From: Ligilactobacillus faecis
GTDB taxonomy: Bacteria > Bacillota > Bacilli > Lactobacillales > Lactobacillaceae
NCBI RefSeq assembly: GCF_029889745.1
Contig: NZ_CP123639.1
Location: 274,501 to 338,500 of the forward strand
Direction of reading: 5' to 3'
Length of the DNA: 64,000 nucleotides
How positions within the stretch are numbered: the first letter of the stretch is position 1; the number at the start of each line of letters is the position of its first letter. Under the pieces are notes generated by a model. That model was given only the letters and a program-made list of their open reading frames with translations, was not told where the DNA came from and ran no database searches. Position numbers and translations under genes: made by a program. Shown here piece after piece: positions 35,300 to 44,225 of the stretch.

Positions 35300-35806
35300 T
35301 CACTTTCCTGTGATCATCTTCGTCTCAGCGACAAACATGTCATACTTGGCTAATTCGTCATCAATCATTCTGAGCACCGATCTTAATTCAATCAGATTAT
35401 CTTCGCTAGAATTGATTCGAAAATCGTTTGCAGCTTGCTCAATGTCAGATACTTTTGAATGCACATTTTCCGCTACTTCCTGTCGCTTATTTTCCAAAAA
35501 TTTAGCGATCATCTCGTTAACACTTGTCTGTAACTCTGGATTCAAAGGCTTTTTGTCTAACTTGATCGCATCTTGTGGATCAGGAAACATTGTGATCACT
35601 TGTTTCTTCTTAGCATCCAAGATGATCGCAATATCTTGATACCGATACCGATCTCGACCGTTTTCTTCATGCTTGACAAATTCAGATAGCTTTAACAATC
35701 GCTCAGCCCATTCACGCATTGTGTCTAAAGTCTGTCCAAAGCGTTTTTTGATTTGTTCACTTGCATGTGGTGTGATCGTATAATCACTTGCACTAGTTAC
35801 TCCCAT
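35300..35806 (-). CDS. Hypothetical protein, 168 aa, RelE/DUF4258-like N terminus
   Basis: The first 80 residues (ITPHASEQIKKRFGQTLDTM, DRYRYQDIAIILDAKKKQVI) look like a compact DUF4258/RelE-type fold; the remainder is helical. No antitoxin partner is adjacent, so a toxin role is not supported. Confidence 0.5.
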   Translation of the reverse strand: MGVTSASDYTITPHASEQIKKRFGQTLDTMREWAERLLKLSEFVKHEENGRDRYRYQDIAIILDAKKKQVITMFPDPQDAIKLDKKPLNPELQTSVNEMIAKFLENKRQEVAENVHSKVSDIEQAANDFRINSSEDNLIELRSVLRMIDDELAKYDMFVAETKMITGK

Positions 35807-35818
35807 TTAGTCCACCTC

Positions 35819-36604
35819 CTAAACTAACGACATCTCAATAACTGATAACATTTTTTCATTCGCTTTGTTGTAAATATCACGTTCGACCTCAAAACCATAA
35901 GCACTTCGATTAAGTTCAGCTGCAGCCCTCAATGTGCTCCCGCTGCCTGCCGTAGGATCTATCACAACATCGCCCGGATCAGTAAAGATCTCTATCAACC
36001 GTTTCAACACTGGAATTGGTTTTTGTGTTGGATGGATCTTAGGGTAGCCATTATCGACTTCCCAATTAAACCAATTCATGATCATCCGCCCATCATTGTT
36101 AAACTTAGGCAACTTATCACGATATAAAACGATCGCATATTCGGTCGCACCCACAATTTTCATGTTAGCTTTGAGTGCCTGCGAACTTGATTTTTTGATG
36201 AAAATCAAAGGGTATGCATGGTTAAAGCCCTCTTTCTTTCCTGTTTCGACTAACATTGGGATCTGTTCCCACGCACAAAACACGATCATAGCTGGCGCTT
36301 TTCCACGCTCTTTAGGCTCTTTAATAAGCATTTTTCTAGCAAACTTCATAAAGTTAACCACGTTAAACCGCTCATCACGATTGAAAAAGTTGGCGTTTGC
36401 TTTCTCACTCTCACCATTTTTATTGTTTCCGCCTTTATACCAAGCGGGATTGCTTGCATAAGCGTTGTTCCCAATGTTATAAGGAATATCTGCGATCATC
36501 AGTTGTGCTTTTGGTATCTGATAACGTTTGAAGTTTTCAAAGTTATCGTTATATAGCTCTACTTTTGTTTTCTTAGTTACTTCACTTGGTAATTTTTTAC
36601 TCAA
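35819..36604 (-). CDS. Orphan DNA N6/N4 methyltransferase
   Basis: 261 residues. Motif IV appears first as ADIPYNIGN (variant of DPPY), and the SAM-binding motif I near the C terminus is DPTAGSGSTLRAAAE, so the order is beta-class. No restriction gene adjoins it, suggesting a self-protective or regulatory orphan enzyme. Target sequence cannot be told. Confidence 0.82.
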   Translation of the reverse strand: MSKKLPSEVTKKTKVELYNDNFENFKRYQIPKAQLMIADIPYNIGNNAYASNPAWYKGGNNKNGESEKANANFFNRDERFNVVNFMKFARKMLIKEPKERGKAPAMIVFCAWEQIPMLVETGKKEGFNHAYPLIFIKKSSSQALKANMKIVGATEYAIVLYRDKLPKFNNDGRMIMNWFNWEVDNGYPKIHPTQKPIPVLKRLIEIFTDPGDVVIDPTAGSGSTLRAAAELNRSAYGFEVERDIYNKANEKMLSVIEMSLV

Positions 36605-36611
36605 TACCCTC

Positions 36612-37043
36612 TCACCTCGTATCTTTTTGTCGTCTGATCTTAGAATCGATCTTGGTTACTAGCTCCATCTGAAGCTTTTCATCTTCTCTCATAAGCGATA
36701 GATCGTCATGGCATTTGGCCTTGAGGTAGTCAAGGAATGCATCAGCATCTTCAACCAATCTCCACCGCTGTTCTTTTTCTAACTCTGCGATACTAATTGC
36801 AGACCAAGCAGCTTCTATGCGTTTTTGAGTTGGCTCTGCAAGCAGTTTGGCATACGTTTCAGCCTGATCTGGATGTGCATCTCGATGCTTTATCAACTCT
36901 TTGCATACGTTATTCCAGTAAGCCACTTCTTTTTCATACGCTCTTACTGCTTGTGATCTCAAGTACCCATTTTCTTTCATGATTGCTAGATACTCATCAC
37001 CTTGCATGTAACTCAATGGGTCAAATACATAATTCACGATCAT
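36612..37043 (-). CDS. Hypothetical early protein, 143 aa
   Basis: Helical, rich in Trp and charged residues (AWSAISIAELEKEQRWRLVE). Its start overlaps the DnaB stop by 4 bp. No family recognised; position next to helicase suggests a replication accessory. Confidence 0.55.
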   Translation of the reverse strand: MIVNYVFDPLSYMQGDEYLAIMKENGYLRSQAVRAYEKEVAYWNNVCKELIKHRDAHPDQAETYAKLLAEPTQKRIEAAWSAISIAELEKEQRWRLVEDADAFLDYLKAKCHDDLSLMREDEKLQMELVTKIDSKIRRQKDTR

Positions 37044-38275
37044 CCACCACCTTCATCAATTTCTCTGAATTCCATATACGCCCCGTTAAACAGATAGTCG
37101 ATACTGCCTAACGCACCTTCACGATTTTTTTGTACTGTCAGTCTTACCAGATCACGATCATCTTCATTTGGTCGGTGTAGGAAAGCCACAACGTTGCTGT
37201 CCTGTTCGATCGATCCTGACTCTCTTAAGTTAGATAACTGAGGCGTCATGTTTTTTTGCGTATCACGATTTAACTGAGACAAGATCACGATCGGTACATT
37301 GTACTCATTAGCCATGATTTTTAACTCCCTTGAAATTTGGCCAACTTGTTGCCATCGATCTTGTTTATTTTCAACTTTGACCAAGCCAATATAATCAATG
37401 ATCGCTATATACTTGTTTGGCTTTGATTTAGCTGCATTTTCTCTGATGATCGATAATATCCCACTTAACGTGATGATCTTGTCATATACTCTAAGCTTGC
37501 GATCCCTATACCACTGCATTGCTTCGTTGACGATCATCGCCTCGTAACTTTGCAGATACTTGGCGGGACGTTTCAATTTTTGACTAGCAATTCTGGTGTG
37601 CCTTGCAATAAAGCGGTTGAGCATTTCTCGCTTGTTCATTTCCAGCGTAAAATAATCAACTTGTACTTCTGTATCGTTTGCAATGATCTGATAAGCTAGA
37701 TTGACGCTGTATGCTGTCTTACCAACTGACGGACGAGCCCCGATCGTCAGCAACATTGATCCATACAAGCCACCCGCTAAGATCTCATCCAGTTGCTCAA
37801 AACTCTTGATACCTACTGGTGCATCATGATCCATGCGATATGCTAAATCTGCCATGGCCCCATCAAGATAGCCCTTGTCATCTTCTTCATCTACCTTTTT
37901 CAAGTTCTCGATTGATGCAGATAAATTGGCTATGCTTTCTTTTCCCGGTGACATCTGATATAACGCGACTGCCTCATCAAGTGACTTTTGCACTGCGATC
38001 TTACGTAGTGCTTTAACTTCATTCGCAAAGTTAGCAGTCGAAAATACCGTATCTTGCAAAGCCATCAGATCACGATAGCTAAACATCCCTTCGTAATGTC
38101 CTAACTCGTTGTAGATATTTAAAGCCGTCCGTTCTGTTTGATCCATGTTCTGCATGACCGACAAGATCTCTCTATAACGCTGATCCGTAAACCAACTAGC
38201 ATTTATATCAACCGTGTCTAACAACTTAGGATCTTTAAGCAGTGTTGCGATCACTCTTTCTTCGAGTTCGTGCAA
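37040..38275 (-). CDS. Replicative DNA helicase, DnaB type
   Basis: 411 residues: N-terminal helical domain (MHELEERVIATLLKDPKLLD), then RecA-like core with Walker A IGARPSVGKTAYSVNLAYQI, Walker B YIAIIDYIGLV, and VPIVILSQLNRDTQK. It unwinds phage DNA and is loaded by the upstream initiator, whose gene it overlaps by about 40 bp. Confidence 0.92.
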   Translation of the reverse strand: MHELEERVIATLLKDPKLLDTVDINASWFTDQRYREILSVMQNMDQTERTALNIYNELGHYEGMFSYRDLMALQDTVFSTANFANEVKALRKIAVQKSLDEAVALYQMSPGKESIANLSASIENLKKVDEEDDKGYLDGAMADLAYRMDHDAPVGIKSFEQLDEILAGGLYGSMLLTIGARPSVGKTAYSVNLAYQIIANDTEVQVDYFTLEMNKREMLNRFIARHTRIASQKLKRPAKYLQSYEAMIVNEAMQWYRDRKLRVYDKIITLSGILSIIRENAAKSKPNKYIAIIDYIGLVKVENKQDRWQQVGQISRELKIMANEYNVPIVILSQLNRDTQKNMTPQLSNLRESGSIEQDSNVVAFLHRPNEDDRDLVRLTVQKNREGALGSIDYLFNGAYMEFREIDEGGG

Positions 38276-39167
38276 TCTCTAACACCTCCTCTTTTAACTC
38301 TGGATTTTTAGTTACGAAATCATTGATCGCAGCTTTCATGTGTTCGATCTCGAAATATTCTGGATGCTCACGCAAGTTGTACAAGAACGCTTCTGCCGAT
38401 TGCTTACGTGCTTCTAGTTCCTCTTCCTCACGGCTTCGTGGGCGGGGGGCGTCTCCAGTTTTTTCTTTATGGCTAACAGGAGATTTACTTTCACCTAAGT
38501 TGTACTCATCATCCCAACACTCACCGTTAAACCACGTTGAGCCTTGTTTGATGTACTTCTTGTCTGTGCCCTGAACCTTGATCTGTGTCAGGTAATTCAC
38601 GATACCTGTTTGGATATCTTTGTTAGTTGTCCCCTTTTTGATAGCTCTCTTGTAAGCTTCAAAAGCCTTCTTTTTGCCTTCTTTTCTTGGGTACAACTTC
38701 CAAAGCTTGTTAAAATCTTCTTCTAGCTGTTTTTCACTAACTTTACGATCAGATTGATCATTAGTATTAGATGTTCTATTACTATGTTTTCTTTGGGTAA
38801 AACCTGTTTCACTACCCTGGTGAATTCCATTGGACCACCCTAGTGAATTCTGTTGGACTACCCTACCTAAAGTGATCATTCTTCCTGTAATTGCCTTAGT
38901 TTCATCATCAATCACATTTTCAGTTTCTATATAGCCTTGTTTTTTCAACAAATTAATGTAATTAATAATCGACTTTCTTGAACAATCTAGACGCTTAGCA
39001 AGAGCGTTATTACTCATGTAAAATTTACCTGTTACATTCAACATCGAATAAATTTCACCAAATAATAGAATCGCTTTTGGAGCTTTTTTTAATAAAACTT
39101 TGTCGTGAGCTACTAATGCTGGAATATTCAGAAATAATCTTGATCCTACAAATTCTTGTTCAGTCAT
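38235..39167 (-). CDS. Replication initiator/replisome organiser with internal iterons
   Basis: 310 residues from MTEQEFVGSRLFLNIPALVA. N-terminal winged-helix domain (FYMSNNALAKRLDCSRKSII NYINLLKKQGYIE), then a linker coded by repeated DNA (38814-38864), and a C-terminal DnaD/DnaC-contact-like helical region (NKLWKLYPRKEGKKKAFEAY). Lactic phage initiators commonly bind iterons in their own gene. Start moved to 39167 for MTEQEF. Confidence 0.8.
   Translation of the reverse strand: MTEQEFVGSRLFLNIPALVAHDKVLLKKAPKAILLFGEIYSMLNVTGKFYMSNNALAKRLDCSRKSIINYINLLKKQGYIETENVIDDETKAITGRMITLGRVVQQNSLGWSNGIHQGSETGFTQRKHSNRTSNTNDQSDRKVSEKQLEEDFNKLWKLYPRKEGKKKAFEAYKRAIKKGTTNKDIQTGIVNYLTQIKVQGTDKKYIKQGSTWFNGECWDDEYNLGESKSPVSHKEKTGDAPRPRSREEEELEARKQSAEAFLYNLREHPEYFEIEHMKAAINDFVTKNPELKEEVLEIARTRRKSDRNTA
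38814..38864. repeat. Three iterons with 23-bp period, candidate phage replication origin
   Basis: ACCCT(G/A)GTGAATTC(C/T)(A/G)TTGGAC starts at 38814 and 38837, with a third partial copy (ACCCTACC) at 38860. They lie within the initiator gene, between its DNA-binding and helicase-contact regions. Confidence 0.6.
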
Positions 39168-39227
39168 TGTTACACCCCACTTTCTATCGGGCATCCCACC
39201 CGTTCGGCGATTGTACGTTCGCTAACC

Positions 39228-39914
39228 CTAGTATTTGCCTCTAACGTTTATCTTTTTCAGTGCTTCAACATCTAGTTTGATACCCTCAGCTGGAACGTGA
39301 TACAACTCTGAAAACTTTTCTGGCCCAAGCTGATGATAGTTTTGATGATGCGTCCGACACAGTGGCAGCACTCTATGTTGTGTGTGGTCCACCTTGTTAC
39401 GATCAACGCCCATACCAACCGTATCTGTATGGTGTATATCAGCTGGCAGACCACAAATCAGACACACCCTATGTCGGCAACATTGATAGATAAAGTACTG
39501 CTCTTCTTTAGGCAGTAGCTCGTAGCCTTTCTTGAAAGGTACATACCACTCGAACATGAAATCTATCACTAGTTCGATCAATACATTGGCGTCTGTAACA
39601 CTTGATCTTGTGTAATCTGCTAAACTAATCTCTTTGCCCGTGTAATACTGGTATTGCAGATAGAACATGTCCTTTAGGAAATCTTGCGGTACAACGAAAT
39701 GATCCACAATGTCATTCAATAGGGCGAAGAATAAGCGTCGTTGCTTCTTCCTGACCCGTCTTGTATCTGCAAGTTCCCAGTCCACATAGAACTGTTCTTT
39801 ACTACCTGCCACCGTTTCGATGTGATCCAAGTTAGGCATGTGATCTAACTTGACCATCAACCATGCCCCACCATCATCAGCCTTTTGCAAGATGGCTCGT
39901 GATCTTCGCTCCAT
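39228..39914 (-). CDS. Putative HNH nuclease (HNHc, recombination module)
   Basis: 228 residues. The C-terminal part has CLICGLPADIHHTDT and HRVLPLCRTHHQNYH, a zinc-knuckle HNH pattern. The N-terminal part is the 'putative HNHc nuclease' leader found with Sak4/DUF669 modules. Probably processes recombination intermediates. Confidence 0.78.
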   Translation of the reverse strand: MERRSRAILQKADDGGAWLMVKLDHMPNLDHIETVAGSKEQFYVDWELADTRRVRKKQRRLFFALLNDIVDHFVVPQDFLKDMFYLQYQYYTGKEISLADYTRSSVTDANVLIELVIDFMFEWYVPFKKGYELLPKEEQYFIYQCCRHRVCLICGLPADIHHTDTVGMGVDRNKVDHTQHRVLPLCRTHHQNYHQLGPEKFSELYHVPAEGIKLDVEALKKINVRGKY

Positions 39915-39928
39915 CTTTTATCACCTAC

Positions 39929-40534
39929 CTAGAATGGCAAGTCTGCATCTGATACTGTCGTACCTGCACCAGCAAATGGATCAACGCTTGGTCCAAAGTT
40001 ATCAGGCAGATTATTAGCAGCTTGATCAATCGCTGGTTGTCGATTACCAAAGTTAGAGGCCCCCGGTTGTTGTCTTGCTGGCGCAAATACTCCATTTGGT
40101 TTGCTACCTTCTGGGTCAGTAGGATTATGTGAAGTAACATTCAAGTTATAGTAACCTTTGTCGTTTGGTTCAGAGTTCCATTCTACTGTTACGTTCATTT
40201 TGTTGTATTTCTTTAATCCTTGTAACAAGATAGCCAGTGTATTAATCTGAGTACCAGCTGGAACGCCTGCTACAACTAACAATGTGTTAAATCGCTTTAA
40301 TGATTGTTCTTCTTTTTCTGGTGTTGTATCGTCATACACGACGTTGTCAAATTTGATCGTTCCTCCAGCATACTTACCATCTAAAACTTCGTAGTTCAGA
40401 ACTAGCATTTCTTTGCCAGTACTTGATGTTTTCAATTCTGATGTTGGTAACAAACGCACGTTATATGTTCCCGCCTCTTCCACTCGACGTCCTAACACGT
40501 TATTTTCATCTACTGTTAATCCTTTAAATGCCAT
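39929..40534 (-). CDS. DUF669 single-strand DNA-binding-like protein
   Basis: 201 residues (MAFKGLTVDENNVLGRRVEE). Beta-rich domain followed by a flexible Gly/Pro/Asn tail ending DADLPF, like the acidic SSB tip that contacts partner proteins. DUF669 proteins accompany Sak4-type ATPases and bind ssDNA. 18 bp downstream of the ATPase gene. Confidence 0.78.
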   Translation of the reverse strand: MAFKGLTVDENNVLGRRVEEAGTYNVRLLPTSELKTSSTGKEMLVLNYEVLDGKYAGGTIKFDNVVYDDTTPEKEEQSLKRFNTLLVVAGVPAGTQINTLAILLQGLKKYNKMNVTVEWNSEPNDKGYYNLNVTSHNPTDPEGSKPNGVFAPARQQPGASNFGNRQPAIDQAANNLPDNFGPSVDPFAGAGTTVSDADLPF

Positions 40535-40552
40535 AATTTATTCATCCCTTCT

Positions 40553-41257
40553 TTAACTAGCTTTTTTAGCTTTCTTTTTTGGTTCTTCTACTGCAATTTG
40601 TTCAGTTGGTTTAGGCTCAATAAGTTCATCTGCCTTGATCAGCTTACGATCGTCAATACGGTTTTTAGCATGGTTGCCTTGCTCTGGATCAAGATCGATC
40701 CAACGTTCACCGTCTTTAAGATAGATCCGACCGACCAAATCAAACATACTTGTAAAAGCGTTGAACGTTTTTAAGTTCATATCAGCTTCGTATCGGCCTT
40801 TACCGTCGATCCCTCCATTGTCTTTATCGATCGCATGAGCCGTAGCGTAAATTGTCTTGTTTGAACGTCTCAATAACGTTCCAATTTCTCTGAACCATTT
40901 CTGCATTGCGTTGTAATTTTGGCGATTGTCTCTTGCAGCATTTTCGATATTATCCAGCACATAATTTTGCAATGCTGTTACATTATCCAAACAAATCACA
41001 TCAATGTTTGGGCTGTTGATTGCTGCAATTAAGTTGTCCCATACAACACGTTGAATAATTGGAACGTCTGTACCTTCAAGGACAGCCAACGTGATGTCTC
41101 CAGTATCTTTAACAGCGTTGTATGATAAGTCAAAACTGAATAATGCTTTATTACCTTTAAATTGCTTTAGTAAGCTTGTTTTGCCTGTTCCACCGTCACC
41201 ATAGATAAAATACATGTTATGGTGCTCTGGGAAATTCCCTGGCGTAAAAAATTGCAT
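40553..41257 (-). CDS. AAA/RecA-like ATPase (Sak4-type recombinase)
   Basis: 234 residues. Walker A GDGGTGKTSLLKQF near residue 24; Walker B VICLDNVTAL; basic end (EEPKKKAKKAS). It fits phage nucleotide-binding/Sak4 proteins that anneal or pair DNA with the neighbouring SSB-like protein. Confidence 0.82.
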   Translation of the reverse strand: MQFFTPGNFPEHHNMYFIYGDGGTGKTSLLKQFKGNKALFSFDLSYNAVKDTGDITLAVLEGTDVPIIQRVVWDNLIAAINSPNIDVICLDNVTALQNYVLDNIENAARDNRQNYNAMQKWFREIGTLLRRSNKTIYATAHAIDKDNGGIDGKGRYEADMNLKTFNAFTSMFDLVGRIYLKDGERWIDLDPEQGNHAKNRIDDRKLIKADELIEPKPTEQIAVEEPKKKAKKAS

Positions 41258-41259
41258 CC

Positions 41260-41568
41260 TTATCCCTCCAGATCCTCTGTCTTGATAAATGTGCCATTAA
41301 CTGTTTTGCCTGTGCGATCTTTGATAACGTTGTAAGCATTGTTCAAGCATTCGATAGGATCAAGCCCACGTTGATAACATAAGATCATCAGCACTACTTG
41401 AATATTACCAACAGCATCAATTTCTTGTTCTACCATTTTTTTATTGATTGCCTCTGAAAGTTCTCCGATTTCTTCAAATAGCTTCATGATTTGCTTATCT
41501 GAATACTCTCCAATATTACGATCATCAGCCCAGTTTTTTAGTCTTTCGTTGATTTCTTCAAACGTCAT
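41260..41568 (-). CDS. MazG-like nucleotide pyrophosphohydrolase
   Basis: 102 residues with the metal-binding EEIGELSEAINKKM and EIDAVGNIQVVL motifs of the MazG/all-alpha NTP pyrophosphatase family. It would hydrolyse (d)NTPs to monophosphates, perhaps sanitising the pool during replication. 2 bp upstream of the ATPase gene start. Confidence 0.78.
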   Translation of the reverse strand: MTFEEINERLKNWADDRNIGEYSDKQIMKLFEEIGELSEAINKKMVEQEIDAVGNIQVVLMILCYQRGLDPIECLNNAYNVIKDRTGKTVNGTFIKTEDLEG

Positions 41569-41579
41569 TTAGTTACCTC

Positions 41580-42059
41580 CTACTTGATTACGGTCCCACG
41601 ATTATCTTTCAAGTGAGCACCCTTGATGTCTTTACCATCCATGAGTGCCCTGTATAATGCCATGGAATCAGCTTTGACTACCGTTTCTGTCTTCTTGTAC
41701 TCATCTGGAATGTCTTCTAATCGATCAATGATCACTGACTTTTTATAATTTCTTGTCTTTAAGATGTGGTTGCTTGTCTGCAGTTCTTTGATACCCGCTT
41801 CATCAAGCGCTGTTGTCATGTAATCTTTTAGGCTCTTTTGTTTGTTTTCGAGAACTTTCTTTGCTTCTTGTAGCTCTTTGATCTTGTTCTTCAAGAAATC
41901 AGCTTGCATCTTGCTTTTCTCAATCAGAAAAGCGATATTATCAAGTTTCACATCCCGAGCATCTGCGATCGCATCTAACGTATCTTGTAAAGTCTTTGGA
42001 TCTAGATCCATTTCTTCGACTGCCCGATACTGTTCGTTAATTTCAAATAAATTCATCAT
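41580..42059 (-). CDS. Siphovirus Gp157-like protein
   Basis: 159 residues, coiled coil (QADFLKNKIKELQEAKKVLE) followed by KDYMTTALDEAGIKELQT and a small beta part, as in Gp157 proteins of streptococcal and lactobacillus phages. Gp157 has been linked to phage resistance or recombination; the role here is unknown. Overlaps the upstream gene by 4 bp. Confidence 0.78.
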   Translation of the reverse strand: MMNLFEINEQYRAVEEMDLDPKTLQDTLDAIADARDVKLDNIAFLIEKSKMQADFLKNKIKELQEAKKVLENKQKSLKDYMTTALDEAGIKELQTSNHILKTRNYKKSVIIDRLEDIPDEYKKTETVVKADSMALYRALMDGKDIKGAHLKDNRGTVIK

Positions 42060-42328
42060 TCTTCCTCCTCAATTGCTGAAAACTTTTCAAGATAGTTCTT
42101 AGCTACTTCAAATGCAGCCTCTTCACCTTCTTCGCTATAAGCTGTGTTAATTCTGAATAGGAATGTCGTGAGCTCTTTTACTGTATAGTCGATAACCTCG
42201 TCTTTTGTTTGGTGCACTAGCTCTGTATTATCCCATTCTGTTATCGTGTACAGCGGTTCATCATCTAGACGGTAACAGCTATTCGGATCGTTGAATGTTT
42301 CGATCTCGTCATTTTGATCTGGTGTCAT
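42056..42328 (-). CDS. Hypothetical early protein, 90 aa
   Basis: Acidic, 90 residues (MTPDQNDEIETFNDPNSCYR), no motif recognised. It overlaps neighbours on both sides by 4 bp (ATGA type), so it is part of a coupled early operon. Confidence 0.6.
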   Translation of the reverse strand: MTPDQNDEIETFNDPNSCYRLDDEPLYTITEWDNTELVHQTKDEVIDYTVKELTTFLFRINTAYSEEGEEAAFEVAKNYLEKFSAIEEEE

Positions 42329-42549
42329 GATAGATTTCCTCCTTCATCAAAATGTTTTCCGACAATTTCTCTTACCTCTTTTGGTGTTCTGTCTAAAAGA
42401 GCCAAAATCAAAACTGCAGTTGTTTCGTTGTCTGCAGGTACAGAGGCTGTCGCGCCTTTTTCGTCTGCCGCTATGATAAGTGAGGTCTCCACCCCCAACG
42501 ATTCTAAAAATTTTTCTGCCGCTTTCACCGCTGCTGTAAATTGATGCAT
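42325..42549 (-). CDS. Hypothetical early protein, 74 aa
   Basis: MHQFTAAVKAAEKFLESLGV, alpha/beta, with EGGNLS at the end. Ribosome site GGAG lies upstream. It sits just downstream of the opposed mini-RNA (42586-42630). Unrecognised. Confidence 0.6.
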   Translation of the reverse strand: MHQFTAAVKAAEKFLESLGVETSLIIAADEKGATASVPADNETTAVLILALLDRTPKEVREIVGKHFDEGGNLS

Positions 42550-42570
42550 TTCGTATCTCCTTTAAATTCT

Positions 42571-42630
42571 TGTTATAATTTACCTAAAGTTATATTTGTT
42601 CAGGGTCGCACTGCCATGCGATCCTTTTTT
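42571..42630 (+). ncRNA. Candidate mini-RNA gene on the strand opposite the operon (copy A)
   Basis: Extended -10 TGTTATAAT (42571-42579), 23 nt, then an 8-bp stem GGGTCGCA/TGCGATCC (42603-42624) with loop CTGCCA, and T6. The predicted transcript from about 42586 is 45 nt. It matches copy B at 30983-31041 in promoter, distance to stem, stem length and the block ATATTTGTNNAGGG. No reading frame. Confidence 0.5.
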
Positions 42631-42820
42631 ATAGGTCGCCAAGGTCGCCGAAAAAGAAATCTTTGACCTTTTTTTGTAGCTCTTCGTTTGGGCGGATAAT
42701 GTCTGATACAACACCCACCACCCATGCTAAGATAAAAGCCCAGCACATGAGCCAAGTTGTCTGGAAGCTACCGATCCCAAATCCGATCAGTAATGCAACA
42801 AGATAACCACTCCATTTCAT
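42629..42820 (-). CDS. Small membrane protein, 63 aa
   Basis: Two hydrophobic helices (MKWSGYLVALLIGFGIGSFQ, MCWAFILAWVVGVVSDI) and a soluble end. Found among early genes of many lactobacillus phages; function unknown. Confidence 0.6.
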   Translation of the reverse strand: MKWSGYLVALLIGFGIGSFQTTWLMCWAFILAWVVGVVSDIIRPNEELQKKVKDFFFGDLGDL

Positions 42821-42832
42821 TTCATCACCCCC

Positions 42833-43123
42833 TTAAACTTCAAAGTTGTCACGTAAAAATTCTTGGAGTCTTGACTTCTCGATTCTGATTGATCTGTCAG
42901 ACCAAATTTGTTTCTTTAATCCCATTGCATACCAGAGATTTAGTCGATCCATCCCAATATCAAGTTCTTTAAGGACTTCCGATTGTTTGGAGTATTCCTT
43001 TAAACCTCTTGTTTTTGTTGCTAATTGCATGCGTTTTTCAAATTCTTTCGCAGCAATTACTCCCATTTGCTTAGCAATATCATCAGCTGATACTGTTATC
43101 GGCATCATCACTGTTTGTTTCAT
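42833..43123 (-). CDS. DUF771-like DNA-binding protein
   Basis: 96 residues from MKQTVMMPITVSADDIAKQM; ends with a helix-turn-helix-like stretch (MGLKKQIWSDRSIRIEKSRL). DUF771 proteins lie in early phage operons next to antirepressors; possible excisionase or regulator. Confidence 0.65.
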   Translation of the reverse strand: MKQTVMMPITVSADDIAKQMGVIAAKEFEKRMQLATKTRGLKEYSKQSEVLKELDIGMDRLNLWYAMGLKKQIWSDRSIRIEKSRLQEFLRDNFEV

Positions 43124-43140
43124 AATTTGATCACCTCCTT

Positions 43141-43926
43141 TCAGATATAACCTTCACTAGCTAACAGGCCAATAATCGTATCTTTTCCTTTTTCCTTATA
43201 TAATGTGTACTTTGTACCGTCTCTAATTATGATCTTGCAGTATTCATTTTCCGTGCCGTATAAAGGTTTTAGCCTATGCTGATTTGCAATCTTTCCGATC
43301 GTAAACGCCCCGTTCGTAAAGTGAACCATATCAGCGATCGTTGTTGCCATGTAGAAATTTCCATAATACGGAAGTTCAGGTAGCTCGATACTACTTAGAT
43401 TTTCTTTTTCTTCATTACCAACTAGCTCGTTACTTGCCTTGATTAACAGTTTTTCTCTTTCTCTTTGATCATTTGTTTCCATTGCGATCTTGTACATTAA
43501 CTGAGCTCGTTTAGTCACTGCATTACGCTCCATGATTTTCAAACGCTTATCAGCCAATAGTGCTTTATCGTCTGTCTCAATTGCTTTTCGTGTTGCGAAA
43601 TATGTTTCTTCCAGTTCGTCATACACGTCCCATGCCCGATCTGTCCCAAGCATTTTTGCATGGCGACTCGCTCCTCGCTTTGTCCAGAGATATAACTGAT
43701 TTGCATTCTTTCCAACAAGGTAAAGATTTTTTACCTTGTTCTTAAACTCCTTGAGCTGAGCGCCTTTCAGCAAATAATAATGTTTTCCTTCTTCAAACTT
43801 GCTCTTATTGTTGTTGAAATTAACCTTGATCGTATTGACTGTTGTTTCGTAAAATTCTGCAAGTTGTTCAGTCGTTAAGATTAATTGATCATCGTAACTG
43901 ACTTGCTCTATCCGTAAATTTGTCAC
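43141..43926 (-). CDS. ORF6N-domain antirepressor-like protein
   Basis: 261 residues. The N-terminal ORF6N domain (RIEQVSYDDQLILTTEQLAE FYETTVNTIK) binds DNA or partner repressors. The middle is helical, and the C-terminal part resembles phage antirepressor ends (YKEKGKDTIIGLLASEGYI). It probably helps switch to lysis. Confidence 0.8.
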   Translation of the reverse strand: MTNLRIEQVSYDDQLILTTEQLAEFYETTVNTIKVNFNNNKSKFEEGKHYYLLKGAQLKEFKNKVKNLYLVGKNANQLYLWTKRGASRHAKMLGTDRAWDVYDELEETYFATRKAIETDDKALLADKRLKIMERNAVTKRAQLMYKIAMETNDQREREKLLIKASNELVGNEEKENLSSIELPELPYYGNFYMATTIADMVHFTNGAFTIGKIANQHRLKPLYGTENEYCKIIIRDGTKYTLYKEKGKDTIIGLLASEGYI

Positions 43927-43940
43927 TGCTATTTCTCCTT

Positions 43941-44168
43941 TCAGATAATTCCTCTGACCTCAAATGTATACTTGAAGCCATTGATTTCGACTTCTGCCTT
44001 ATGCCTCCCTAGGTTTTCCACAAACCTGTATCGTTTCCTCATTCGCTTAGCAGCATTTACATGCTGATGTGCAAATTCCGATACTGCTCTAAATGCAATC
44101 TTTTTACTTGGATAGATCCCAAGTTTTACTTCTTTTTTGTTGCATGTTTCGATCACTTCATAACTCAT
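43941..44168 (-). CDS. Hypothetical early protein, 75 aa
   Basis: Basic, 75 residues (MSYEVIETCNKKEVKLGIYP), with a strand-rich end (AEVEINGFKYTFEV). Diverges from the plus-strand gene at 44226. Unrecognised. Confidence 0.6.
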   Translation of the reverse strand: MSYEVIETCNKKEVKLGIYPSKKIAFRAVSEFAHQHVNAAKRMRKRYRFVENLGRHKAEVEINGFKYTFEVRGII

Positions 44169-44185
44169 TCGACCACTTCACTTTC

Positions 44186-44217
44186 TGCTATAATTTGGTT
44201 ATCTCCTAATAAAGGAG
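44186..44217 (+). promoter_or_regulatory. Extended -10 promoter and RBS-sequestering hairpin of the plus-strand early gene
   Basis: TGCTATAAT (44186-44194) is an extended -10 box. CTCCT (44203-44207) pairs with AGGAG (44213-44217) of the ribosome site, so a near-leaderless mRNA would have its start region folded. Confidence 0.5.
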
Positions 44218-44225
44218 GTGAAAAT

